A stretch of DNA of 64,000 nt, taken from positions 82,882,060 to 82,946,059 of the forward strand of contig OY740767.1 in the NCBI GenBank assembly GCA_963513935.1. The letters are read 5' to 3'. Positions 35,601-49,500 of the stretch are shown here, piece after piece (within the stretch, counting starts at the first letter, position 1; each line of letters starts with the position of its first letter). Both the position numbers and the translations under genes were made by a program. Below the pieces are notes generated by a model. The model saw only the letters and a list, made by a program, of their open reading frames with translations, ran no database searches and was not told the origin of the DNA. This DNA comes from Aphrophora alni (taxonomy: Eukaryota; Arthropoda; Insecta; Hemiptera; Aphrophoridae).

Positions 35601-37092
35601 TATGGGTTTTAAAAAAATCTGACTTTTCTAGTCTTATAATATACAGCTACTCTTAACTATACTAATTGGATGACGACACACAAAATCATTAACTAAGAGG
35701 GTCAAGTAACTGAACCAAACAGTGTAAACCACCTTACAGGGCATGGAGACGAATTTAACATATAATAATAATAAATAGCGCTGCGGAAATATATGTTTCG
35801 AAGCTTACAGAGTCTTAAAGATATTTATAAAATATTGTATTGTGTCTATTTACTGTTGTCAAATGACAAAATATTAGGCCATGTAGTTAGAACAGCCTCA
35901 TAGTCTTAATTATCTAACGTAGCTTGAACTGAACTAATTACAATTTACAAAACCTAGCGAAAGATAAGTATTTAGTTTTATATTATATACTGGGCAAAGG
36001 TTAGCCTCAACTGGGTAATCCGTTCACTTAATTAATAATTGGACCTAACCTAACCTGACAGTGAGTGAACAACTAAATATCTAATCAAGTCTTCCTTTGT
36101 GTTAGATATTTGTTGTCTAAAGCTATTCTATCTGGATTTGAAACCATATATCAAACCCATAACTAGAATAACCTCCCTTCGAGTTGTAGGTATACTGCAC
36201 CGAGATACACCAAAACTACTGTGTATGAATGAAATATTTTTCACCAGATATTTAACTTTCTACCGTCATTTATCGCTTAATGGTATATTTAGTTCCTTAA
36301 AACTAATATTTAGTGCGTGTCACTTTATCGGGTCACTTCATCAAACTCCTGAAGAGTAAGAAATATACAATACTTCTGAAATATTGCTTTAAGTCTTTTT
36401 TATTTAACTCCGGACGTGACTTTTAGCGCATCGAAAATATTCACGAATAGATCAAAGATTTTGAGCCTAACCTTTCGAAGACCAGTTCTAAGATGTTTAG
36501 CACACAGGACCAGATAAACAGTTTGCTTATATAATTTTCTGTTTTAAAAGTTGACTGATTTAATCACCTGTGATTTAACGAACATTCTTGTTATTTAATA
36601 GACAAGACTAATTTAAATTATCGAGTGACAGTTGGAGATAAAGTATAAAAAATGTCAAGACAAACCTTAACCTTAAATGATATATTCGTTATAAATTTAT
36701 AAGGGTGATTGAAGAGTTATTTATAGTATCATATAAAACAATATTGAAATTTAACTGCGGAAGTAAGAAGATGTTTTACCTTACTAATAAAATCATAATG
36801 TCTAATAAAGATACTAATAACATTCAAGTTTAAAGGACAGTAATGCATATATAAAACTGTTAATATCTTCAACTTTTGGAGTTCATCATAGTCATAGACG
36901 TACAAAATACTAATTAATTCAGAAGTTATACATTAAAATCACTCGAAATATAATAGAGAACCTATAATAAATTATGCATATTATTAGAAGGTCAATAGCG
37001 TAAACAAAAACTCAATAACTAACCTGAAAATCTTTACCTAATTACCACCATAAAAACTCGGCAAATAAAAAAAAACGCATTTGATTTAAATT
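32693..37092. other. No gene seen
   Basis: Long AT-rich noncoding stretch. A short CCTAACCTAACCT tract occurs at 36044-36056. The plus-strand frame at 36099-36359 (86 codons) shows no domain and looks like chance. Confidence 0.5.
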
Positions 37093-37240
37093 AAAAACAG
37101 TAACAACTTCTTAACTTAATAATTTATATTTTACAAACTGTCATATTTTCTATGATGTATTTAACATTTTAATTAGTACAAGTTTTCATATTTATTTTAT
37201 TTAGATTATTGTTTTATTTTCATGGTCAACATTAATTTAA
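37093..37240 (+). repeat. Direct repeat copy A (partner at 40043-40195)
   Basis: About 148 bp starting AAAAACAGTAACAACTTC and ending CATGGTCAACATTAATTTAA. It is nearly identical to 40043-40195, with one point change and one short divergent segment near the middle. There are no terminal inverted repeats and no coding capacity. Confidence 0.92.
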
Positions 37241-40042
37241 TTTGTATTTGAAATATATGTTTGTATAACTGGTGCCAGAAGTTCAGTATTAGACAATCAT
37301 TTTTTGATTGTACGATAGTTTAAATAATAATCTTAAAAACAATATAAAATTCTGTATTACTCAAAGAATAGAGTATACCAATTTTTCCAGAATAAGTTAG
37401 AAGACAATTGAAGATTATTTATGGTTTAATAAATGTGAAATTATCAATTAAATGCGAAAGCCTGCTTGAAAATATTAAAAGCTAAGTTGTATTTGTTTGA
37501 GATATTACGTTTACTGTTCCATAAATAAATTGCGTTACTTTTTACAACATTTAAAAACAATCTATAGACAGAGTTAAGTTGTATTTCTAAGAGTTACAAT
37601 CAATCATAAGTGTATTGTACTTAAAAATGATAATCCAAAAAAATAATAAATTAATGGGTTATTAAAATATAAAATAAATAGTTTCTTCAAATTGGGTTTT
37701 CAGTTCTTTTCTTGTACAGTGAATTGATAATCAAACCTTCAACACTTCTAAAATTAATCGAAAAACATTAAATAGAGATAACAGAAACGTATGTTAAAAT
37801 AATCAAATAGATTAAGACTTGTGTCGGACTATGCAGACGCATAAATATCGAGACGGATTCCGCTTGTTACCGAATATTTTAAGCACACCTGCTGTTCTCT
37901 TCCGAATATATATAGTAGAGATAACCTCAAAAATTGGCAAATTTAATAGAGTTTTCGTGTTAATCCAGCAATAACACAGCTTAGTTGTATTGATAGACCT
38001 GGTAAAGGAACGTTATCTTAACACAGACTAAACATGTTTACACTTTTATACAGTTCCTTATAACTTACTTTGGCCGACATTAAAACAAAAAAGTCATATG
38101 AACTACAGGAATTTAAAGTAAAAAAAGTGGTAATTTCGATAAAACATTAAGTATAATGAATTGATATAAATAAATAGTGAGGTGAATCTTTGTGTTAGTT
38201 TAAAATAATCTTTGAATTACATGTTTATTATCTAGTTTTAAAAAAAATGATAATATATTTGATTATTTAATATTATTTTATTTATTGGTATAATTTAATT
38301 ATCCCGTTAATTTTAGTTTGACAACTTAAACAAAATAAATTTTGCGTTCAAATTTTTTTTCACATATAATGTAAACTATAACGGATAATATAATTTCCAT
38401 GTTTTTAACTTCTTCCAAACTCTTAACTTCTTATAAGTTACAATGAAACAACACTTCAACACCTTTGAATATATCTTTACTAAATAATACAATATTGGTT
38501 TACAATGATTATAAAACCATAATAAGAAATAAGGAAAACACTGTGTATCCTGCAATGTATATGTACCATCAACTCGGCATGAGTAACAGTAAGTGATAAA
38601 CACTGTTGAAGAAACAGTCTTGGACATCTATAATAACTTAACATAACAGTGTGAAACATTAAGGAACTACAAAGTAATAAGTAATATACTAAGCGGATCT
38701 TAAGTAAACAATTTGTTTCACATAAGGAACATTACCACTATCCTAGTCATTTATTTATTGCGTGTATGAGCAATACTAGGAAAAGATGATATTAAAGTAT
38801 TAACTGTAATGTATAGTAAACCATTACAATGGTCACGATAGTAGAGGTATTTCAAGGGCCTTGAATCTTACAGATTTATATTTAACGTTCAAACTGCAGG
38901 TTCATAAATTGAACAATCCTTGATCTTTGAAATACAGAAAAGTGATGATTATTTGTCCCTGACACTTAGCTTGTCATTTTATAACAGGCATATAACTTAA
39001 TTTCTTTAATTAGCAATGGATTTGTGATTTCCTTAAGTTAGGTTTTGTACTATCGCTCAACTCTGCAATACAAACTGTATGTTTTAATAGTAGAAATCTT
39101 AAAGGAAAACAATGCAGACACTCAACAATAATTCATAAAGTAAACTATAGTTACTAATAAATCAGTATATTAATATTGAAAACCTAATCGTACATTGTGC
39201 TTTAATATTTGGAACTATCTGTAAAACAAAATTAAGTAGGTACAGAATTTATTCCATATGTTTATAATACTATTTGTTGATTTATTTTAATCAGATGTTT
39301 GCCATCATTTGTGTATAAAAAACTACTGCACGAAATTTCGAGAGTACAAATCAACTCCTATTATCAAGTGATAAACCTAGAATATAAAAAGTAACAAAAC
39401 AGATTAGAAGTCTGAGGTCATGTTGAAAACTAAAGTTAAAACAATCAACCATCCATCCAAACCATTATAGAAATAAGGCCGTATAGCTTCAGTTATTAGA
39501 AACTGAATTAAAAAATGTAAATAGAAATTTCTATACTTTAATAAGGTTGAAATTTCGCTTAAATCGCCATATTGGGAGTGATTGTTAACTAAGCTGTTTG
39601 CCGTTCCTTGTGTTGAGTAGTTCTGTGAATTTTATTTTTTCTGAGTACATTTGATTTAACCTTAATTAAATTGACTCCTCAGGTCTAACTTTAGACCTGG
39701 GCCCATTTCTTAGTTTATTAATTTTAGTAATAATTTTAAAACCAAAATAAAAATACTATTTCATGATACTATCTATTATTCACCAGAACATTCTGAAATG
39801 TAGAATGTCTTTTTATTTCAAGCCATTTAAAAAATAATTCAAAAATCAATTTACTATTAATTATATACTAAAACAGTTTAATAAACTGTTAATAATTCAA
39901 AATCCAGAATAAAATGATAATCCGGATTTTGTGTAGGTTTTATAAGTAATATTTTCACAAATGAATTAACACATATATGTGGTTCTTATGACTGATTACT
40001 TAAAAATTATATTTGTTTAAATATTTTTAAAAGTTATCATAA
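37241..40042. other. Spacer between two direct repeats; no gene seen
   Basis: AT-rich noncoding DNA with no reverse transcriptase, integrase or transposase motif. Two small adjacent hairpins are present near the right end: AACAGTTT/AAACTGTT (39872-39890) and AAAATCC/GGATTTT (39899-39930). Confidence 0.5.
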
Positions 40043-40195
40043 AAAAACAGTAACAACTTCTTAACTTAATAATTTATATTTTACAAACTGTCATATTTTC
40101 TACGATGTATTTAACATTTTAATTAATAGGCTAAAAGTTCACATATTTATTTTATTTAGATTATTGTTTTATTTTCATGGTCAACATTAATTTAA
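40043..40195 (+). repeat. Direct repeat copy B (partner at 37093-37240)
   Basis: About 153 bp matching copy A almost base for base, except for a G-to-C change before ATGTATTTAACA and a 5-bp longer middle segment (AATAGGCTAAAAGTTCAC in place of AGTACAAGTTTTC). The spacing between copies is about 2.95 kb and the orientation is the same. Confidence 0.92.
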
Positions 40196-41929
40196 ATAAA
40201 TGTTAACATTATTGTCTAAATCGTAAAATTTTAGTTAATGAAGTACTTCTTGTAATTAAATTAAGTAACGCGATTTCGAATTTACAAAATTAATATATGA
40301 TCAAAGACACACTCATATAGAAAAATATTTTCCAACCTGATACAAATAATTAATTAATTACATTATTTTAAATTGAGACAGTCACGTTCTTTAATAATTT
40401 ATTTAATTATGTTTTTTTTTTATTTTAATGGTTTCCATTTGAAACAAAAAAGTGTGTGAGTTTTTATTAAGTTTAACACGATTAACGCTAATGACTAATA
40501 TATGTGTTAATTTCAAACCAGGTATTTTGTTCTGCTCTTTATACAGTTCAACCAGAAGTTGTTCAGTCAGGTTTTTTAACTAGTTAACTTAATTTCGATG
40601 AATAAATGACCCCTACAAAGCTAATTTAATATAACTCGAATCTCTTTCACATTCCATCTTTGGTGTTTCACTTAATGATAGAACAATTCGACCTTAATAA
40701 ATCTTAAACACTATAATTTTCTCTATTGCGGCGTCAAAACATATTAAACAATAAGAACATATTCACAGACACATTTTGTATGCTATCTGTAAATGTCAAG
40801 GTGAAATATAAAAGTTGTAGTACAGTCTGTTTCTGATAATGGTCAATAAAATGATATATTTAACATATTGTACGTTGTTTTATACTGTCAAGTGGAGAAA
40901 TTTAATTAAAAATGATTCCATTTTAGAATCTTAGTTCTGTTTTACAGGCATCATGCGTTACGAATATTATGAAATAAAACAAATAATGAATACATTATTT
41001 TTTTCCATTAAGATATTATAAACGTCAGATTGAAAGGTATAAACTGGATTAGGCTTGCGTTTATGGTTTGAGTTACATAAGCTGTCAAAGGGAAATAAGA
41101 AGTGTATATGAAGTTAATGAAATCCGAGACTTAAATGACATATTCTCTTGGAACTAGCTACATTAACTTTATTCATATACACAACTGAATTAAGTTTTGG
41201 AACTATTACTGACTATACTTAAGTTAGAGCTCGTCATTGTCTTAGCATAGTATAAGTATAATTAAAAGTGTGCACTTGAAAGAAATAAGAAAATAAAAGT
41301 GGCTCTATCTATTTCTTAAAATTATTCTAAACGCAGCTTATTTGTATAGTGAATTCCAGTATTGTACAACTTTGTCGTCCTATTGAAGAATGGTGATAGG
41401 TAGAAAACTATGTCAAATTGTTTTTACAAAGGCTTTTAAAACGAAGTTTCATTTCAAAATTTTTGAATACACGAATATTTTTGTGTTTTCAGAATTGAGA
41501 TTTGGAGCATTATGTGGGAGCTTTGGAAAAATTTACCATTTAGCGCATCGTTTTTAAATCTCTTTCCTTGCCAATCCATTATTTTATGTTATTTTTGTTT
41601 TATAATTATCACTAGAATATTATATTGAATTCGCCAGTCGTGTATTTATTTACTCTATTTTAATTTATTGATGCGTCAAATTAAACAGTTTTGTCTGTAT
41701 AATTGCCGAAAATTGTTCGTTTACCTTTTAATCTTCTATTTTGAAATAAATTTATCAGTTAAAATAAATTGCCTGTTATGGGTAAAAATGTTTCGCGGCA
41801 AAAAAAAATTTGAAACAGCTGTTATAAATTCTCAAATAAGTTTTATTTTGTTGTTTTGTTTGATTATTTATAATAGCTGTTTTAATTCACTTTTAGGGTA
41901 ACTTAAAGTTATCATTTAAATAACATGCC
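40196..41929. other. No gene seen
   Basis: AT-rich noncoding sequence; the frame at 41668-41901 is Phe/Ile/Lys-rich and shows no domain. Confidence 0.55.
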
Positions 41930-42055
41930 TGTAAGTCCTCTTACTTGTCAAATGGCCATGATGTAGGTACTCTATGACTTTGTACATGGCCCAACCATCT
42001 TAGCTTTAATGCTTTGATATGTCTGACTATCAACCAGGGGTAATGCCCTTATAAT
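41930..42055 (-). pseudogene. Non-LTR retrotransposon fragment, reverse transcriptase C-terminal tail (minus strand)
   Basis: On the minus strand from about 42026, the frame reads VRHIKALKLRWLGHVQSHRV, then PTSWPFDK and a stop, then EDLQAC. KLRWLGHV is the hallmark near the C-terminus of many arthropod LINE proteins (also found degraded at 26385-26630). Only about 35 codons are recognisable, with no palm or endonuclease domain. It directly adjoins the dispersed repeat at 42059-42115 on its upstream side. Confidence 0.65.
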
Positions 42056-42058
42056 TAG

Positions 42059-42115
42059 TGTGGGCGTGACAATCCCTAATTACCCTAGTTGGATCTACAC
42101 CTTTCTTCATGTAGA
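42059..42115. repeat. Dispersed repeat, copy 2 (partner at 24307-24363)
   Basis: Shares TGTGGGCGTGACAATCCC and CCTAGTTGGATCTACA with the copy at 24.3 kb. Its position directly upstream (on the minus strand) of a reverse transcriptase tail suggests that both copies come from the same retrotransposon family. Confidence 0.7.
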
Positions 42116-45100
42116 TCAAACTATTTGTCTTCGAACCCTGGCACTATTAGAATATTTGAACGCTTTATTTTACGCTTTGTTACTACATTTTTATAAAGTG
42201 ATGGTGACAAAAAGAAAAAATAGGGTGGAAAGATAAGTTTCAATATGTTTTCTCCACTTAAAAAAGATATTGTCTCGTTCAATATACGATGAGAGTTTAA
42301 AAAACAATGTAAAATTATTTTGCAATTACCAATGAGGTACAATTTGAACTTCCTTCTCATTAGAAATCTTTGAGAAATTCAATGTTTCTAAAATTGGGAT
42401 TTTGGGAGTAGCATGTCGTTTTAAAGCTCTTTCCATTACTATTTACTATAATATTTTTACTATATTTTAAAATCATTATTAACATAATATAAATAGAGAA
42501 CAACAGTAAATACTTCACTATGAATATGTTAGGCTTCCGCACCGTATTATAATTAATGTTAAGAAATATTTACAACAACTATTTATGTAAATATTTAGTT
42601 TCATAAGAACTTTTTAAACTTTACTTGACCCATGTCTACATTCAAGAATATAACGCTCATACCTCTGATTTTGAAACACTTTGTATTAACAAAAGAAATG
42701 TAATACTTTACTTCTGCATCCAAACTATTATTTCAACTGAGTTACAAACCCGATTTATAAGAGGAAATTTAATCTATACTCTATGATTTTGATAATTTAA
42801 AATTTTGTAAATATGTACGAAAACTGATCATAATATTGAAATTTGTCAGGAAAACAGTAAATTTTATTAAGATAAAATATTTATAAAATAACTTCATCTA
42901 ACAATTTTTGTAATATGTATGGATACAAAAATAACATGGTTATTATAGCAATGCACAAAATGGTAAAGGTGAAGATTTCTAACAACAATAAACAAATTTC
43001 AATTTGTCCCTAATTTTATGCAAAGTTTTTCGAAATATATATAATTTGATAGGATTATTTTGGAGGAGTGGGCATTTAATATATTTACATGTATGTACAA
43101 AATACTGAAACTGTACGCTCAATCAAGTCGCAGATAGCTTTAGTGATTGGCTTATTTTTTATTGGTCGAATGGTTAGTCAAAAGATCATTTATATTGATA
43201 GACGGACCATAAACCATAATACCGATTGCCAATTATTACAGGGTTAAGACACAAATAGTTAATTATTATAATACTAATTGAATATGAAAAAAAAAATGTT
43301 TCCATTATTATGCAAATAAGATAAGAAAGATATTCATTTCTTAGATTTATTTACTCATGTATGAAGATATAATGAATTTAAATTATTTATATGTCAAGCT
43401 ATGTATTAATGATTTGTGATGAAAGTAAGATAGCCACTATAAACGGTCATCCCACTCAAGTTAGGTCTTAATGTGGGAACGGTAGTTTTTTGTTTTCTCA
43501 CAATCATTAGTATGATTCTCCGAGAATGGACTTACTTATAAGAATTAAAAGTTTTAAAACTATTTTTAGATATTAGGCACCTTCACAAAGTAGTCGAAAT
43601 TTTATATACTAACATGTAAACTTAAATAACTGACTGAATCTTTGTGCATTCATTACGTCTGCTATTAGGTTTAACATTAGGTTAATCTTAAGACTAATAG
43701 ACGCAGTAGTAGCATTGATTGTAAGCCAACATAAATTCAATGGTAGTATAGTTACATTTAGATTAGTTATCGGATCGTGTAAACTTTAGTCTAAATAGTT
43801 TTGTTGTTGAAATTACTTATTTATTTTAAAATCATTAAAATAAACTGTATTACTATTTTTTATAATTTATCTTTACTATTTAAAGAATTAAAAGAAACAA
43901 AATAAAGTTCTTTTATTTGTATGATTTTTTATACGTATTATATAATAAAACATACTTAAAAATAAGTACATCAGAGAGTTGGGTTCAATATTTATTATTT
44001 AAAAGACAGCTGTCTAAACTGTCCCAAAATCTTTTAATGTTTTAAGTAACAATCACTTTTTATTCCTGTGTTTTAACAATTCACCCTATGTATTCAGCTC
44101 TCCTATATGCGATACTTTCCGTTCATAATACGAACGTTTTAAAATATAACTCGTGATCTTCGCACTAAACCAAACTAAAACAATTGTGCATAAATTGTAT
44201 TACCTTTTGTTTTTTATCGTGATATATTTGTTGTTGTTCACATCTTTATTTCTTTTGGGATGTTCTATAATAAAGATTGCGATTAAATTGGTAGTGTTCC
44301 TAATGTCAGGCTTTGTTGTAAGGACCAAATGCAAAACACTGTAATTAATTACTAAAGTTGAGACTACTAGAGTGATAACTACTAAATTATGTCCAATTTG
44401 TAGGTTACAAGATAAAAATCTTAGTCTGGCGATAATTTCTATGTTTTAGAACCAGATATTGTTACTAATTTTATCATTGATTTCAGAATATAAATCTGCT
44501 TTAAATTGTGCTATTGTACGCTACTCTAAGATAAACTAGGTGAAACACAATTCCAAGACAAATGGTTATTTGAAATCAAAATTAACATCGAAAGGAGGTC
44601 GAATTAAGCATTTGGTAATCATTATCATTGACCATCGAAGTAATGTATATGTTGAGTTTTATTTAAGTAGGTTCAGTAGTTTCTGTGGAAAAGAAATATA
44701 TATGGAAGCAAGGTTTTTTAACCTTGAACTTTTAACTTGTACAGATACAATTATTTCTTATTACAAAGTTTCCTATATCATTACAAAATTGGATCATTTT
44801 ACAGGGGTGAAGGTTTGTGATTAAACAAAATTCACTTTAATGTGTTATTTTTATATTTTGTATTTAAACTAAAACTTAACAAGGTGAACAAATGAAAGAA
44901 TTTCCTTATCTGTAAGGATGTTATTGTATGTTTAATTTATTTCTATTTTTATAAAACTTACTGTTAGAATAACTAAACTCTTAACATAAATAATATTGTA
45001 ATACATTAGAAATACTAAACAACATCTATCAATCCAAAAGTATCATCTTTCATGTCGGAAGAAATTTGCAATTCAATGTCTTTGCTCTTTTGATTTATCT

Positions 45101-46461
45101 GCGTCTAAAGTGATTTTATAATTCATAATAAAGTTGTGCGCAATGGAATGAAGCAATAACTCGTTACAAGGAGGATGTGCCTGGATTGTATTTATGTAAA
45201 TCCCTATTGTTAGGTTTAAGACTATAACCCTAACTACATCCGCAATCAGTTAAGTGTATTTAGGTGTGAAGGTTAAAATGTAACACTAGTATTATAAATT
45301 AATAATTATTTATGGGTGGAACTCCGATACAAATACCGACATAAATAGGGTAGAACCAATCTGCTGAACTGTGATTGGATAATTAATTGCTTCTCATATT
45401 CTAACCTGTAACATTATTTATGTACTTAATCATCTCATATTTTAGTTTGTAATAATTGTTCTTCGTACACATAACTCGTATCGTTTTCAGAATTCATGAG
45501 TTTTAAATGTTATATTCTATGAATCTGATATATAAAATATAATTCACTCCTGCCAATGTAATCGTAGATGATTTGCAAAATCAGATAGTTTATTTTATTT
45601 ATTCTAATTTTTGTTTTAATTCAAATATTAATTTTATTAAAAATAGTTGTTTTCTTTTATTTCCATGATAACTATTTTCGATGTTTAAAACAGTTGACTT
45701 ATAAATTGATTATGTAATAGTAAAATAAACTTTAAATACAGATATACTATTATTTTCGACATTAAATTTAAATATGGTTATACATCAATAGTACAACTAT
45801 TTTAATCAGATCTTAATAAATCCCAAGCAATGTAATAACAGTATCAATGGCTAACAATATAACTAAATGTCAAAACGTAAAACAACAACTATTTTTAATA
45901 ATAATAATAATAATATTTTGTATTGCAACAACTATTCGTGGTTTTGATATTATTTCTCCATCGTGTCACTTTACAACAAGAGATTTGCGACGATGAACTC
46001 GAAATCAGTAATCGTTTATCAAGAAATATCCTTTTTTTTCTTTGTTCCTTTTGTTTTAATGAGCTTTAATATTATACATAATTCATGTTGTTCTTTTACG
46101 ATTCTCCAATTTTTACGATTAAAATATCGACATTACTGGATTCGGCAGAAAGCAACTAGTATTTCATTTTAAGATAAACTGAAAATTAAAGTTATAAATG
46201 CCTAAAATTTTGTATTTGTACAAAATAACCCAATATAGGTTAGAGCCATTCAATATTAATAATGTATGTACAATTATTATTGTTGTTTAAATTTATAATT
46301 TAAAACTCAAAATCAATTTTGTTAAACTGTGACAAATGATTATTGGAAAAGGAAAACCAACCATTTTAAAGCCTATGGAAGAGACAAGTCAATATGGAAG
46401 GTGATTGTTGAATTCAGAATCTAAAACATAACAGAATCCACTTACATTTAAGTGGCATTAC

Positions 46462-46511
<50 letters not shown>

Positions 46512-49500
46512 TTGAGAATTTGTTAGAAAATCATTCTGAATTTACAGCTCCATACAAACTTGAAAAATCGAATGACAAATTAAGCGTAGTAGTGACAGTA
46601 AATATAAATAAATATTAAGTATAAGTTTGAGAAAGGGTTGAGAAGAAGATAATGATAATTTGATAAGTAAAATATAAAAAAATATATTATTATGTCTAAA
46701 TGATTAATTTATATTATTAACATTTTATTTATTAAAAACTATATTTGGATATGTCAGCGTGTTTTAAATCAGTCCAACAGCTTTTGATTTTAATCCAACC
46801 GATTCAGAAAATAATTACACTACTAAAGACATTGTCCGTTGGTTTTAAACATTGACACTTACATTTTAAACTTTCCAAAATATATTATCAACTTAGCAAA
46901 TTATTGTTGAAATGAAACAAATTGAAATAACACTTTTCTTTACCTGAACGTTATGGTAATATGTAAATTGGAGCGATAATAAAATTGAATTTACATTACA
47001 CAACATTGAACATGTTTTCATATTACAAAATTTTCAGGGCTTCGAGTATGATTAATGTGCTCTAATTAAATCAAAAATAAATAAAAATGGATTATAACTA
47101 TAAAGTCAGTTGTTATGCAAATATAACATATTATCCTTTGACATTGTAAATAAACAAAGCGCATAAAGTTTGACAGAAGGACAAGGTTTGACCCGCCTAA
47201 ACTGGTTCCGTATAAATTCCATTAGCAGCGTATCTGCTGCATGTTATCGTGTTGATTTTTATCACTTTATTGTCAAGAAGTAATGGGATTAATTTAGTCT
47301 CTATTCGCCACCCAGGCGACATCCATAAATCTTCTACGATAATCTAAGATTGCTTTATTTGGTGCAATATTGTTCTTTTTTTGTGACTGATGTAATCTTT
47401 GCGAACTGTAAACTAATATGTTATATTATTGTGCTTTAGTGCCTAATTTACATAATAGGATGTTAGTCTCTGCCAACATTGTTTAGTAGATTAATGTCTT
47501 TAAAAGACACTAATTTAGAATTTATTGTATTTTCTCATGGAAAAAGAAGGTGAGATAAATATCTATATTGATATGAAAATGTTAAATGTCAATAATAAGA
47601 AGGTTTATAATTTACTTTTAATTCTATTACCTTTATCAATAAAATCTTTCTTACAACTGATTGTTCACCCCTATATTTTTATAAATCATCGTATTACAAT
47701 AAACACCACAAACTATAACAACAAGATGGGTATTTCTTTGAACAACACAGTTTCAGGTTAGTTTTGAACCATAAATATTATGTTTATTGAAAATCTTAGA
47801 TAATAAATGCCACAACACAAATTTTTCTTGTGTATTATTCGGAGTAAATCCCAAACGAAAGAAATTGAATAAATATCCCACGTTTTTAAAATTTTAACAA
47901 TTTCAAAAAGTTAATCCATTTGAATGTGTACAAATTAAATATAAATTCTATAACTTACAAATTGTATACTAAAATTATTAAATCAACATGGCGCGTTAAT
48001 TATCGCCAAAATAAAAATAATACCCTTGAAATGAAATACATAAAGAGTAATCTTTTCGAAGTAACTACCTTTGAATTTAATTATATAAATTAATCTTACA
48101 AGATGGTGGATTGAATATATTTAAAGTCAATTATTCAAGACTTAAAATTTGTTATAAAAAGGACTACATTATATTCTTGAAAGATACTTTTGTATTTGGG
48201 ATTGAAATGAAGAAATTGAAATACCAGTTTACAATATATAAATTGTTTTATTACCACAGTAAAATACACGACACTAGAGCATATTAGGAAGCTCCGACTG
48301 TTACAAAAATCACAGTGACAAATCGACTCTGACGAAAAGCACAATATAAATGCACAAACTGCTTTCCACTACTTTTGCGCACACAAAACTATTTTTAGCG
48401 TATTCTTCGGAACTGTTTTCTGTTTCATAATATTTGATTTAATATTCTCTGTATGATCTGCGCATATTTTCAGGCATAATATTGTCCTATAAGCTTAAAT
48501 AAACTCAATTCAAATGTTTTAGAACCCATGATCTATGATTTTTACAGCTACGCCCAACTTTGGAGAATAGTGACATTTCAAAATTTACAAAACCTAGTAT
48601 AATTAATACTTGTTATATCTATTTAATGTAATATGTAGAATAATACAATAAACGTTAGCTATAAGAACACCTTTCAATAATTGTGCTCATAATTGATCTA
48701 TCTACGAGTATAAGCACCAAAAATTACAATATATGGTAAAATTAATACGTTATATTATAGTATTGAAAAACATTTAATAAATTATTACACACCTTTTCAT
48801 CCTTACAAACTTCATGTTTCCTGTTTTTTATAATTTAAATAAATAAATAAAATCACTGTTGAAATAGCATATGATGTAAACTCACCATCTATGAACTTGA
48901 TCCGTTATATTTTATGTAAAACTGTGTTGTCACCTCATACAACTAATAACTCATTATGTCAAAATAATACAGATATTATCAAATATAATATCTATATATA
49001 TTCTTGAGAAACGAATTTACCTTACAGCAACATGAATTTATTTCAATGCATATGAAGTAAATACATATAATATTGAAAACATTCATTGTGTTATTATATC
49101 CAGTTATATCAGCACTCTATCGCTTTATATTGATTGACAAAGCCAAAAGCAGATATATATCAAACAAAGCCTATTTATATGTAACTTATTATCAAATAAC
49201 TATTTTGGGTGTTTTGTCCTTATTACGCTTGAATTTAGGTAAACTATATAAATTGGTTCTTTTTCGGTTTACAGTTATTTTACTGAAATCATTGCAAAAA
49301 GGATCACTACTTAAGTTAACTTATAGGTAAATAATTATGAAAATGTTATTTATAAAAAATCTAAATACTGATAGGTTAGCAGGACGTATAAACTTTAACC
49401 TATAATTAAATTTTGTTTCTCATATACTAGACTCTACTTTTTACCGAAATTTGTCATACCAAATTAATAAATTGTCATAACAGTTTATAATTATTTTTCC

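Noticed and set aside
39872..39930. Two adjacent hairpins resembling bacterial terminators
   Set aside because: The genome is eukaryotic, there is no upstream gene, and short AT-rich hairpins are expected by chance.
37093..40195. The direct repeats as LTRs of a ~3 kb retrotransposon
   Set aside because: No gag, protease, reverse transcriptase or integrase motif lies between them, no primer-binding site or polypurine tract was seen, and the ends lack TG...CA.
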